From CP2-2F sp034436235 (GTDB taxonomy: Bacteria > Chloroflexota > Anaerolineae > Aggregatilineales > UBA2796), in contig DAOTWB010000123.1 in NCBI GenBank assembly GCA_034436235.1, forward strand, positions 1 to 14,040: DNA of 14,040 bases, read 5' to 3'. Positions 1 through 8,512 of this stretch are shown piece by piece. The number at the start of each line of letters is the position of its first letter. Positions within the stretch are counted from its first letter, which is position 1. The translations under genes and the position numbers were made by a program. The notes beneath the pieces are model-generated. The model was not told the origin of the DNA, searched no databases, and worked only from the letters and a program-made list of their open reading frames with translations.

Positions 1-1048
1 CGAGCCACTGGTCGAGACGGCTGAGCAATTGTTGCAGCCTTTCGTTCGGATTGCGCCCTTGAATGTTGAGCTGGTTGGCAGGCGGCGCGTTGTCACCGAT
101 CAGCGCCAACACAAGGCGCTCGGTGTAGATATTGCGAAGCAGCCGCGTGTGCCATTGCAAAGCGCGGCTGTAAAACAACGCAACGCCCTGACGCAATTCT
201 TGATCTGTCCATGTGGCAAAGCCTTGGCTGGTCAGCGTTGCCCAGATGAATTGCGCGACGCGATTTAGTCCAATGCTCCTATCGCCGTAGCAGACAATCG
301 CTCTATCAAGCAGGTTAGTGCCTTGTGTTTGATAGTTCAGCCTGCCTATCCGCCAATAGCGATGCGACTCAGATGACCAGCGACGCAATTCATAAAGCGC
401 CGCAGTTTGATAGTGCGGCACGTCGTTTTGCGCAAACTTGAGATCGTCGTTCGCACAATCCTCAAGAGCGACCAGCGCAGTGATCGAGAGCGTGTTGGCA
501 GCCAACGTGCGCGCTAGAGCGGCAAGATCGCCAATGATGTTCGCACCTGCGAACTCAAGCGCTGAAGCGACGATGAAGACCGTGCTGATGCCGTCCAGCT
601 TTTGGCGCAGCAGCTGCGCTAACCAAGCATTTTCGCCCATCTGAAGATGATTGAAGAGCGCAATCCGCGCTGAGCGGCGCGAACGCTGATTGCCTGCCAG
701 TGGATTCTGAGCTAACCATTGCCACTCAGGTGAATTCCTTGCGTTTGGCGGCGTGACATCTTCAGGCAGGACGAATGACCTAGTGAGCGTCTGTAGCTGA
801 TAGCAGCTCGGCATTTTTTCGAAGGCGATGTGTAAGAATTCAGGCTGATTTTCAACCGACGTCGGCTGTGCGTGCTGCGCAGTGATCTGCGCATCTTGCA
901 AGCGTTCTGATAGCAGCTCGATAATTTTTGCGCCGCTATCGCCAATGCCAATCACAAGCACACGCCTGTGAAAACTGACCAATGGCTCGAAGCCGCCGAT
1001 TGGCGTCAGGTTAGGCAGCGAAGCAAGCCACGATTGACCGATTGCCAT
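1..1048 (-). CDS. Tubulin-like paralogue with degenerate GTP-binding signature (partial, C-terminus beyond window)
   Basis: This frame is open from an ATG at 1048 to the window edge: 349 codons, no stop, C-terminus missing. After about 28 extra N-terminal residues comes a Rossmann-type strand and glycine loop (RRVLVIGIGDSGAKIIELL, residues 28-46), matching the first strand and loop of the tubulin-like protein upstream. Further colinear blocks are a segment near residues 119-135, the loop region at residues 161-182, TAALYELRRW (215-224) and LLDRAIVCYGD (246-256). Where the upstream protein has GGTGSG, this one has EFAGAN (165-170). I infer the same fold with weakened or lost GTP binding or hydrolysis. 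The start is set by AGGTGAG 8 bases upstream; an ATG directly abutting that site is out of frame. It lies 112 bp behind the active paralogue and may have its own promoter. The family call rests on similarity to its neighbour; the exact role is unknown. Confidence 0.82.
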   Translation of the reverse strand, partial: MAIGQSWLASLPNLTPIGGFEPLVSFHRRVLVIGIGDSGAKIIELLSERLQDAQITAQHAQPTSVENQPEFLHIAFEKMPSCYQLQTLTRSFVLPEDVTPPNARNSPEWQWLAQNPLAGNQRSRRSARIALFNHLQMGENAWLAQLLRQKLDGISTVFIVASALEFAGANIIGDLAALARTLAANTLSITALVALEDCANDDLKFAQNDVPHYQTAALYELRRWSSESHRYWRIGRLNYQTQGTNLLDRAIVCYGDRSIGLNRVAQFIWATLTSQGFATWTDQELRQGVALFYSRALQWHTRLLRNIYTERLVLALIGDNAPPANQLNIQGRNPNERLQQLLSRLDQWL

Positions 1049-1056
1049 GAATTCAT

Positions 1057-1063
1057 CTCACCT
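1057..1063 (-). promoter_or_regulatory. Ribosome binding site of the degenerate tubulin-like gene
   Basis: On the minus strand this reads AGGTGAG, with 8 bases to the ATG at 1048. A closer, out-of-frame ATG at 1056-1054 abuts the site with no spacing and should not be used. The same heptamer precedes the upstream tubulin-like gene. Confidence 0.7.
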
Positions 1064-1097
1064 TTCAAAGTCAAAGAGCCGAAGTGAACGCTTCAGC

Positions 1098-1106
1098 ATT
1101 ATAGCA
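1098..1106 (-). promoter_or_regulatory. Candidate extended -10 promoter element for the degenerate tubulin-like gene
   Basis: The minus strand reads TGCTATAAT, a perfect TATAAT with the upstream TG of an extended -10 box. It would give a start near 1091 and a leader of about 40 bases. No good -35 hexamer lies 17 bases upstream; that position (1121-1126, TCGCCG) falls inside the stem-loop arm. Extended -10 boxes can work without a strong -35, so the paralogue may be transcribed independently. The match is by eye only. Confidence 0.45.
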
Positions 1107-1112
1107 CGTCGG

Positions 1113-1150
1113 CATCGGCACGGCGATCTGAGAGAGATCGCCGTGCGATG
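1113..1150 (-). other. Strong stem-loop between the two tubulin-like genes (terminator, attenuator or operator)
   Basis: GCACGGCGATCT (1118-1129) and AGATCGCCGTGC (1135-1146) form a perfect 12-bp inverted repeat with a 5-base loop. Four more pairs (CATC at 1113-1116 with GATG at 1147-1150) extend it across one bulged base. It begins 10 bases after the stop codon of the large tubulin-like gene. No run of U follows on either strand, so it is not a textbook intrinsic terminator. It overlaps the -35 position of the candidate promoter just downstream, so a protein-binding operator is also possible. Confidence 0.6.
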
Positions 1151-1160
1151 TACGAGCTGC

Positions 1161-4100
1161 TCAGTTAGCCCGACGCCGTGCTTGGCGTTGATACTGATCA
1201 ACTTCTGTGTGCAAGTCGGTCAGCAAGAGCCGCAAGACGATGTTCACGAACTGCAAGTGCGCCTCGATATCCGAGACTAGCGGCAGCGATTGTTGATTCA
1301 AGCGACTCAGATCGCTTAGCACTTGATGCGCCAGCGGCAGGTTGCGCGATGGATCGTCTAGGTATCTCTGGATGCGATCCTTGAGGCTATCTGGCGAATT
1401 CTGCGACTCAAGATACTCACGCGCTTGATTCACGCACGTTGTTTCAAAGTCGTTGGCGTCCAGCGTGGCCACAACATTCCCTGCTCTGGTCAGACGCCTG
1501 ATATCTCGATCAAGTTTCATGATCAAATCGCACATCGCCCGCTCAAAGGCTATCGAGTCGAGCAAGCCGCGCTCGACATTGCGCTTCCAAGTTTCCCACG
1601 CATCCTGAGTTTCTTCATGCAGGTCGCTGTGGCTCAGGTTGCGCAGGTTGCTGGCAAAGATGAAGCGCGCCATCATTGAGAGCATATCTTCTTGCTCGGA
1701 GCAGATATCAACAACGCCGATGTGCGGCGCGTTCAACTGCCAAATGACGCCATTCCCGGTATCTTCTTTGTTGATCCAGCCAAGCATCCATGCTTTGATC
1801 AGATTCATCAAACGCTCTTGATGCTCCAGCAAATGGACAATACGCGGACTGAGCGTCGGCATGATGCCTTGAATCCTGAGACGCCGCCGCAGGTTATCAT
1901 CGCTGGCAACGCGCGTCTCAAGCGTCAGCGCATTTTTCTCGGCAGCGAACAGATGATCGCAGCGCACGCGCTCGCCGTTAGCTTGGATAGCGCGCTCGCG
2001 GTCGCCCATCACTGAGACCTGATAGCCATCTTGGCAGGTTTCCCACGCTTTGAAGTTCTCAGGCAGCAGCAGCTCACGCGCGCTGAAGACGACGATCTTG
2101 TATGGATTCTCCGAAGAGACCACTGGATCGGCGTTCTCCTTAGTGATGCCTAGTCGGGCAATTTCATCCGATAGCCGCTTTTGCTCTTCAGGCGTGCTAT
2201 CTACGCGCACATAAAGCGTCCACAAATCCTGCGCTGTCTCAGCCGCGCTCTGCTCGAAGAGCGTCGGACGACATGCTTGGAGCTGGCTTGAGAGCTGATC
2301 AACTGAGATGAACCGCGCCGCGCGATTCTTGTCATCCGCCAATGGCGGCGTGTATTTGCTGGCGACGTCGCGCAGGATACGCCGAATCAACTCGCGAGTC
2401 TGCTTCGGATTGCGCAAGTTAGCGTCCAACTTGATAGGCGGTCGCGCAGGATCGAGCTGGATGCTGATCGCCATCTGCATCTGATCGTCGAGCGTCCACT
2501 GTGTGCGACCGATCAGCTCTTGGATGTGTTCGTTATCCACAGGCACATCAATTTGATCGCCTTTCAAGAGCGTGATAACTTCTTTCAAGCGCTCGTCAAT
2601 GCTGAGACGGTTGATCTCGTCTTGCAAGCTCAGGTGCAGGCTGCGATACAAGCCAACCGTATCGTTCACTGCGCTATCCGTGACCAGCTGTTTTTCCATC
2701 GCCTCGGCGTTCGGCAGAACGACCTTTTCGACGTATTGGCGCATCGCGCGGACAGTCTCGATCATGCGCTGCAGCGCGCGGCGTCCACGTCGCACGCGGA
2801 CGTTCTCCGTCTCTGCCTCTAGCCAAGCGCGCACAGCATTGGCTTTCTGTCCCAGCAAGCCTGCCATGGCACCTTTGTGGCAAGTTTCCCAAGCCATTTG
2901 ATAGGCGACGCGCGCGTCGTTATCTGTGGCGTTTGCGTCAGGTTGCCGCTTCTGAGCTTCCAGCATGAAATCTTCGATCTTCGCCAGATCAACTTTCAAT
3001 TGGCGCAGCACAGTCAGCGCGACGCTGAGTCCAACTTTGCCGTTGAGCGTGCGGCGCGTCCAATTCACCAGACGCGCTCTGAAGACGCGCATATGCAGGT
3101 CTTGAGCGTGCTCTAGCACATCGTAGAGCTTGCCGCGCTGCTGATCGGCAGTGAAATCGCCGAAGTAATCCAACACTTTGCCGCCGATGCGATCTGGTCC
3201 GTGCAGTTCGTTGTTGTGAATGCTGACCAGCTGCTCTAGCGGATCGCGTCCTCGCTCAAAGACAGGCACTTGCCAGTTCACGTATTGATCGATCTGCTGC
3301 TGAACTTCCAAGCCTTCAGGCGTCTGTGGCATCTGAGCGTACATGCTCAGCAGGTCAAGCGCTGCGCTGGCGAATTCATCAATAGCCGCGCTCCGCTCGT
3401 TGCTGGGCGTAGTGCGAATCTTGTCCAGCAGCAGGATGAAGTTGGTCTGACCGACATCGGCGCTGACCTCAGTGAAAATCTCGCTGACTCTGACGCGCGC
3501 GTTGGTCTGCTCGCGCAGGCGATACTCAGTGCGCATGTTGCCGGCGGCATCAGGCGTTTGATATTCCTCAACGTCCAGCAGCTGCCGCAAGAATTCAAGC
3601 GCGAACTTGTGCTGATAGCGCGCCAGCTGATGATGGATCGGCACTTTCCACGCGCGCGCATAGAACGTGCTGTAAGTTGGGCGACCTTTGAAAGGATTCT
3701 GCACCTTCTTGTTAGACAGATTTTGAAGGATGTGCTGGACGTAGCGATCGCCAGAGTAAGAGTCCATCAAGAAGCTGATCGCCTCTGCCATGGCAGGGAA
3801 AACGCCGTCAGCAGGATTAGGCGGCATGCGCTGCCCTGAGCGCATTGGATCGACCAAATAAACGTGATCGTAGACTACCTCTTCAACGTCGTAGATCACG
3901 TCAGGTTGACCGCCCCACTTCAAGCGGAAGCCGTTGCCTTCCGTCTTCCGCACAGTCATCATGCGGTTCAGCTCGCGCCACGCGCAGAAGGATTTCGCCA
4001 AACGCTCAGGTCTAGCTTGCCCGAAGACGCTCGGCATAGCGAAGAAGCCTGTCAGGAACAGCTTGATGTTCAGCCGCTGAGCGATCGCGCGCGCTAACCA

Positions 4101-4667
4101 CGCCACATCGAGGAACAAGCCTGAGCCTGTGCCGCCTGCGAAGCTGCCCGCCACATGCACATCGAGCGAGCGCTGATTGCCGACCTCTCGAGCGGTCTGA
4201 TCCATGATCGTGTACATCCGCTGGTAGACCTGATCGGCTGAGCCGACCATGTGCAAGCCTTGAATCAGCGACAAGCGACCCAGCTGACGGAATTGCGCGG
4301 CGCCAACTGCCAAGTTGAGCGCAGCAGCTGGAAAGTAGCCGCCGCAGAACCAATCGTAGAAGTGCGAGAAATTCTGCTGACGGTTGATGACGCCGTTGTT
4401 GATCGCCTGTGTGGCAGATAGACCGCCTGCCGCCTGCGATGGCAAGTGAATGAATTCCTCATCCGTCAGGCGGATGAACTCTGAATAGCCGCCGCTCTGC
4501 GTATCTTGGTAGTCAACTTGCGTCATGTTAGGCGCTGTATCCAGCAACAGCAGCCGAACCGGCAGGTTATCGAGCGAACCGTGCGTTTCGATCAGGTCTT
4601 TCTTCAGCCACGAAAGCACCCACGAACCTGTTCCACCAACGCCGATGACAAAAGATGGTCTTGGCAT
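1161..4667 (-). CDS. Large tubulin/FtsZ-superfamily GTPase-like protein (Tubulin_2 / FtsZl type)
   Basis: This 1168-residue cytoplasmic protein has no signal peptide or membrane span. Residues 5-25 form a strand and glycine loop (GVGGTG, 9-14). Residues 174-195 carry GSFAGGTGSGLFLDVAWLAR, whose GGTGSG (178-183) matches the tubulin/FtsZ signature G-G-T-G-[SAT]-G. Further family-like blocks are AWRELNRMM (229-237), YDHVYLVD (266-273) and AEAISFLM (294-301). From about residue 345 a long, mainly helical extension follows, with coiled-coil-like stretches, making it about three times the length of FtsZ. It probably binds GTP and may polymerise; that is family knowledge, not seen here. The start is backed by AGGTGAG and GAGAGG directly upstream. 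It lies 27 bp behind the vWA gene, so the two are probably cotranscribed. It is not the division FtsZ: sequence outside the signature and the length differ. Confidence 0.88.
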   Translation of the reverse strand: MPRPSFVIGVGGTGSWVLSWLKKDLIETHGSLDNLPVRLLLLDTAPNMTQVDYQDTQSGGYSEFIRLTDEEFIHLPSQAAGGLSATQAINNGVINRQQNFSHFYDWFCGGYFPAAALNLAVGAAQFRQLGRLSLIQGLHMVGSADQVYQRMYTIMDQTAREVGNQRSLDVHVAGSFAGGTGSGLFLDVAWLARAIAQRLNIKLFLTGFFAMPSVFGQARPERLAKSFCAWRELNRMMTVRKTEGNGFRLKWGGQPDVIYDVEEVVYDHVYLVDPMRSGQRMPPNPADGVFPAMAEAISFLMDSYSGDRYVQHILQNLSNKKVQNPFKGRPTYSTFYARAWKVPIHHQLARYQHKFALEFLRQLLDVEEYQTPDAAGNMRTEYRLREQTNARVRVSEIFTEVSADVGQTNFILLLDKIRTTPSNERSAAIDEFASAALDLLSMYAQMPQTPEGLEVQQQIDQYVNWQVPVFERGRDPLEQLVSIHNNELHGPDRIGGKVLDYFGDFTADQQRGKLYDVLEHAQDLHMRVFRARLVNWTRRTLNGKVGLSVALTVLRQLKVDLAKIEDFMLEAQKRQPDANATDNDARVAYQMAWETCHKGAMAGLLGQKANAVRAWLEAETENVRVRRGRRALQRMIETVRAMRQYVEKVVLPNAEAMEKQLVTDSAVNDTVGLYRSLHLSLQDEINRLSIDERLKEVITLLKGDQIDVPVDNEHIQELIGRTQWTLDDQMQMAISIQLDPARPPIKLDANLRNPKQTRELIRRILRDVASKYTPPLADDKNRAARFISVDQLSSQLQACRPTLFEQSAAETAQDLWTLYVRVDSTPEEQKRLSDEIARLGITKENADPVVSSENPYKIVVFSARELLLPENFKAWETCQDGYQVSVMGDRERAIQANGERVRCDHLFAAEKNALTLETRVASDDNLRRRLRIQGIMPTLSPRIVHLLEHQERLMNLIKAWMLGWINKEDTGNGVIWQLNAPHIGVVDICSEQEDMLSMMARFIFASNLRNLSHSDLHEETQDAWETWKRNVERGLLDSIAFERAMCDLIMKLDRDIRRLTRAGNVVATLDANDFETTCVNQAREYLESQNSPDSLKDRIQRYLDDPSRNLPLAHQVLSDLSRLNQQSLPLVSDIEAHLQFVNIVLRLLLTDLHTEVDQYQRQARRRAN

Positions 4668-4669
4668 GT

Positions 4670-4679
4670 CCTCTCACCT
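4670..4679 (-). promoter_or_regulatory. Ribosome binding site of the large tubulin-like gene
   Basis: The minus strand reads AGGTGAGAGG immediately before the ATG at 4667, with AGGTGAG 5 bases from the start. It sits within the 27-bp gap after the vWA stop and supports this start. Confidence 0.65.
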
Positions 4680-4694
4680 CTCTACTGTGTAGCC

Positions 4695-7600
4695 TCACGA
4701 AAAATAGAGTTTGATACGTCCGCCGCTTTTTGTGACAGGCTTGCTCGATGTATTGCTGCGCGTCACCTCAACGGGCGTCCAGTCTTGGTACGCCGCCAGA
4801 CCTTGCGGCGGCTTGTTTTTGTCTTTGAACTCCAGCTTGAACCTGACCGTGTACTTGCCCGATTCGCCACGCGAAGTGACCTTCACGTGCAGCCTGCTTA
4901 TGCTCGGATCGCTCACGCGCATGCTGCGGCGCGTTATATTGCGCCAAAGGTGCCATCTGCCCAGTCTGACAGTGTGGCGGCTCTTATCAATCTCTATGTT
5001 GAGAACGCCGCTCAGGCGGTGCCCTGCGAGGAGCGGAATTGGCACGTTGACGCGCACAAGATTCCCGACGAACAGCGCAGCTAAAACGATGAGCGCAGTG
5101 CGAAGTCCTGACCACGTCTCAGGATTCAGAAAAGCGTTTTCGATGAAGCGTTGCAGCGTCGCCGTGCCGCCGTCTTCGCCTTGAATCGGACGGATGGTGC
5201 GCGGCAGCTGCCCGCCGTCCATACGATAGTCCAGCACATAATCGCCTTCCTCGTTGAACGCGCCGTTGATCTCGGTCACGAAGACAAGCGGCAGATCAAT
5301 GCGCTGCTCAACGCGGAAAGCGGTCAGGTCTACAGGCTCTTCAGCCGCAGGCGGCCGGACCCGCGCTTTGATCAGCTTTGCTAGGCGCTCACTGACGAGG
5401 TTCGGATCGCTTTCCAAAATGCCCAGCTGCTCCAGCGAGAGCGCTTGGTCGTCTTGGTCAAGGATCAAGAAAGCGACTTTGGCAGGCTTTGGCTGAGCGT
5501 TGAAAGCGCTCCAGAAATCATCGTAGAGCGGCATTCGGCTCGGCTGAGCTGCGCTTGGCGCGTTATCTGTGCCAAGCTGAACGAGCTGCAGGCTCGCGCC
5601 GTTGATCACTGCAGTCTGAATGGCGACTGGGCGCAATTGCTCTTGGATCAGCTCGAAGAGCAGCTCAGGATTGGCGCGGTCGCCAAGTTTGGAAGCATCC
5701 ACAGCCAGCGCAAATTTGACCGTGCGCAAGCGCGAGAAATCTTGCTTCTCAAATGGCACAGTCAGCGCAACTTCGCCAGTTACTTCGTTCAGCTGTCCTT
5801 CGCTCAGCGGCACGCTTTTGAACAGCGCGTCATTGGCGTCGCGCACTTCAAGGCGCAGCGCTTGCAGCGCGCTCGCCTCAGCTGAGAGCATCGCGGTACG
5901 CGGATTGAGCGGCGTGTTGCGCACAGCGTCTGTAAAGCGCACAGTCACGGCAAACGGAATCGGCACTTGCGTCTTGCCGTCCAGCCTGTTCAGATCGAGT
6001 TCAGCTTGGTCGCGCGGTCTCGTGATCTGAGCGACAACGCCTGTGCGCAGCACGCGCTCAAAGAATTGCGGCTCGCTCTCAGCCTTGATGATCTGATAAG
6101 GTGCACCTTCGCGCACGGCGTTTTCTAGGCTGAAGCGCAGGCTATGAATGCCTGTGGTATCGAATTGCGTCTCAGGCGTGTTGAACAACGTCCCGACGAA
6201 AGTGTTGGTGCTGGCGCGATATTGCAGCGGCAAGCGCACGAGCGCGCTGTTATCGGGCGCGAAGAGCGTGACGTACACGAGGTTCTCTGTGCGCGCAAAT
6301 GCCTCAGAAGTGACGGCAGGGCGGTTGTTGAAGACATCCAAGATTTGCGCTTCCACTTCCAGCGCGTTGTAGAGCGACTTGCCACCTTCAAAGCGGTTGA
6401 TCAAGAACTTGGGGCGCGGCTGCGAGATCGGGCGAATTTCCAGACCGAATAGCTCAAGGCGCTTGATGGTCACAGGCGCAGGCGAAGTCTGCTCGAAGAC
6501 ATATGTGTCTGTGTTATAGCGTCCTTCGCTGACGACGCGCGGATCGACTTCGAAGCGAACAGTGTACGAGCCTTCCACGTCATTCTCAGTGCGCTCAGCA
6601 GGCGAGACATTTGTGCGGAACGTGCCGACTAACAGCGTTGGATCGCCTGAGCTTGGCTTGAGCGCGATGCGCTCAACTGTGCGCGCGCCGCGCAAGAGCG
6701 TGGCATAGACGCTTGACTCGGCATCGCCGCGCACAGCAAAAACGAGATTGGCAGGCTGCGGCACGTTGCCTTCAGCTTGCACAACGCGCGCCGAGACGCT
6801 GAACGGCAACACAATGCTCTGATTGCCTTCCACACGATTCAGCGCCAGTTCAGCGCCGTCGCGCGGCTCCACAGGCACAAGATTGATGGCAGCCGGCGGC
6901 AGCGTCCCGTAAGAAGTCTCTAGCTTGAAGACAGGGATGAATTCACCGCCCGGCTTCACGCTCTTAACTCTGCCTTCGATGAGCAGCTGGTAACGCTGTC
7001 CGTTATCAGGGACGCGCTCAGGCGCAGGCAACTTATCTGAGCGCCATACGCCACTGCGCACCTGACTGAAGCGAATCGGCGGCAACGCGTCAAGCTTGGT
7101 TTTCGCTTCAAGCGAAGGCGCAGCTATCACACGCCCTATGACTTCCAGCGGATGCCCTTCGATCTCTTGGAATAGGTTGCCAAAGCTATCGCGCAGCGCA
7201 ATTTCAATGTAACCGTCCTCAGAAGGCGTGCTGTAAGGACTGATCACATTGACTAGGACGCGCCCGTTTTTAGGCGTTTCGGGCAGCAGGCTGGCGCGCG
7301 CGCTGACGCCTTCATAGGTGATCTGAATGCGCTGGCACTTTTCATCCGTCGTGCCTTGCACACGCCACTCGCCAGGCGTAGGATTGCGGATGATGTAGCG
7401 CAAGACGCTATCGAGCAGCTGACGGTCAATGTTTGCAGCGAAAGCTGCAGGTTGGATGTTGTTTTCTTGGATGACGATGCCGTTCGGACCGAGAATCCGC
7501 ATGTTCAAGAAGTCGCGCGGTCCGATGGTGGTGAAAAGTGATGTGGCGTTCGTGTACGGCTCGATGTAAACAGGCACATCGCAGGCGACGCGCTGCGCTT

Positions 7601-8468
7601 TCACATTCAGCAGATCGTTCATGATATCGCTAAGTTCTTGAACGATAGCTTCGCGCGTGTTGAGTTTTGTCGGATCGATGTACTTGCCGCCGCGAGCGCT
7701 CGTCAATGATCGCCACGACTCATCGGCAAATCGGCGCGCTTGACCAGCAGGCGCGTTGGGCGCATCGAAGTACAGCACGCTCATCTTGTAGATTCGATTC
7801 GGAAAATCGCGGTTGATCTGGTTGATCAATCCGCCTGAGACCAAGCCGTTGCGCTCAGGATCGTTTATCCACTCGTCAGGCGCATTCAGCGAACTGCCGC
7901 TGAAATAATGCTCAACGTAAGCAGGACTTTGGCACTGTCTCACTGAGCCTGTTCGATCTCCCATGCACGGCAGACCGTCCGTGATCAAAATGACCGCGCG
8001 CTGTGCGTCGTCGTCAGGCAATTGCTTGAATAGCTCAGCTGCCTCTCGGAAAGCGCCTGAGAAGTTGGTCTGCCCAAGCTCGCGGCTGACAAATCGGCTT
8101 TGCAAGCCGCTCAACTCACGTTCCCAGCGTTTATCCGTCACAGAAGGCACTGAGACTTCCTGCCAATCGAAGATGCGCTGGACGGTCGAACCGAATTCAA
8201 CAGCTGCTACGCGTCCTACTGTTTGCGGACAGTTCAATCCTGTGTTCAGGTAAAGACGTTGCAGCGCTTCTTTAGCAGCCACCAAGCGTTGATTGGTCGG
8301 ATCAGTTGTCCGCATCGAGTCGGACTGATCGATGATCAAGACTAAATCGAGCGGCACACAGCCTTCGATGACGTTCGGCTGCGCTTGCGCGGGTCGCTCA
8401 GTGCGCACTGCGCCAAAAATGGAAAACACAGCGAGTAAGAAAAAGATCGCAAAGCGTCTGTTTTTCAT
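4695..8468 (-). CDS. Exported von Willebrand A protein with Ig-like repeats, one membrane span and FHA-like C-terminal domain
   Basis: This protein has 1257 residues. Residues 1-30 are a Sec signal peptide (basic start, hydrophobic core, AQAQ before the likely cleavage). The vWA domain spans about 41-285 with an intact MIDAS: D47, S49 and S51 (DQSDS), T134 and D164 (ILITDG). A beta domain follows with a PGEW motif near 365. Three related modules start at PRDGAELALNRVEG (535), PRPKFLINRFEG (684) and PRDQAELDLNRLDG (818) and look Ig-like. A hydrophobic span at about 1121-1139 leads to a cytoplasmic domain with LGRW and DPSISRLH (S1191, H1194), the GR...SxxH pattern of FHA domains that read phosphothreonine. 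All six cysteines lie before residue 380, consistent with disulfides outside the membrane. It probably binds a ligand through a metal ion and signals or anchors inward. GGAG lies 7 bases before the ATG. It is the first gene of the tubulin operon. Confidence 0.87.
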   Translation of the reverse strand: MKNRRFAIFFLLAVFSIFGAVRTERPAQAQPNVIEGCVPLDLVLIIDQSDSMRTTDPTNQRLVAAKEALQRLYLNTGLNCPQTVGRVAAVEFGSTVQRIFDWQEVSVPSVTDKRWERELSGLQSRFVSRELGQTNFSGAFREAAELFKQLPDDDAQRAVILITDGLPCMGDRTGSVRQCQSPAYVEHYFSGSSLNAPDEWINDPERNGLVSGGLINQINRDFPNRIYKMSVLYFDAPNAPAGQARRFADESWRSLTSARGGKYIDPTKLNTREAIVQELSDIMNDLLNVKAQRVACDVPVYIEPYTNATSLFTTIGPRDFLNMRILGPNGIVIQENNIQPAAFAANIDRQLLDSVLRYIIRNPTPGEWRVQGTTDEKCQRIQITYEGVSARASLLPETPKNGRVLVNVISPYSTPSEDGYIEIALRDSFGNLFQEIEGHPLEVIGRVIAAPSLEAKTKLDALPPIRFSQVRSGVWRSDKLPAPERVPDNGQRYQLLIEGRVKSVKPGGEFIPVFKLETSYGTLPPAAINLVPVEPRDGAELALNRVEGNQSIVLPFSVSARVVQAEGNVPQPANLVFAVRGDAESSVYATLLRGARTVERIALKPSSGDPTLLVGTFRTNVSPAERTENDVEGSYTVRFEVDPRVVSEGRYNTDTYVFEQTSPAPVTIKRLELFGLEIRPISQPRPKFLINRFEGGKSLYNALEVEAQILDVFNNRPAVTSEAFARTENLVYVTLFAPDNSALVRLPLQYRASTNTFVGTLFNTPETQFDTTGIHSLRFSLENAVREGAPYQIIKAESEPQFFERVLRTGVVAQITRPRDQAELDLNRLDGKTQVPIPFAVTVRFTDAVRNTPLNPRTAMLSAEASALQALRLEVRDANDALFKSVPLSEGQLNEVTGEVALTVPFEKQDFSRLRTVKFALAVDASKLGDRANPELLFELIQEQLRPVAIQTAVINGASLQLVQLGTDNAPSAAQPSRMPLYDDFWSAFNAQPKPAKVAFLILDQDDQALSLEQLGILESDPNLVSERLAKLIKARVRPPAAEEPVDLTAFRVEQRIDLPLVFVTEINGAFNEEGDYVLDYRMDGGQLPRTIRPIQGEDGGTATLQRFIENAFLNPETWSGLRTALIVLAALFVGNLVRVNVPIPLLAGHRLSGVLNIEIDKSRHTVRLGRWHLWRNITRRSMRVSDPSISRLHVKVTSRGESGKYTVRFKLEFKDKNKPPQGLAAYQDWTPVEVTRSNTSSKPVTKSGGRIKLYFS

Positions 8469-8512
8469 AGCAAGGCTCCGTGAACTTGCCGAGATCGAGC
8501 GGGATTGGCAAC

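Noticed and set aside
1081..1094. Short imperfect palindrome GAAGTGAACGCTTC downstream of the extended -10 box
   Set aside because: Only the outer four bases and a few inner positions match; this is weak enough to arise by chance.
1118..1146. Reading the stem-loop as a standard intrinsic terminator
   Set aside because: No U-run follows the stem on either strand, so only a general stem-loop call is justified.
3270..3839. Plus-strand open frame of 189 codons
   Set aside because: It lies wholly antisense to the tubulin-like gene, whose conserved motifs and length establish the coding strand.
1161..4667. Calling the tubulin-like gene ftsZ
   Set aside because: Its length, long helical extension and sequence outside the GGTGSG signature do not match division FtsZ, and no division genes flank it.
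4506..5084. Plus-strand open frame of 192 codons spanning the vWA-tubulin junction
   Set aside because: It is antisense to two well-supported genes and shows no recognisable domain or ribosome binding site.
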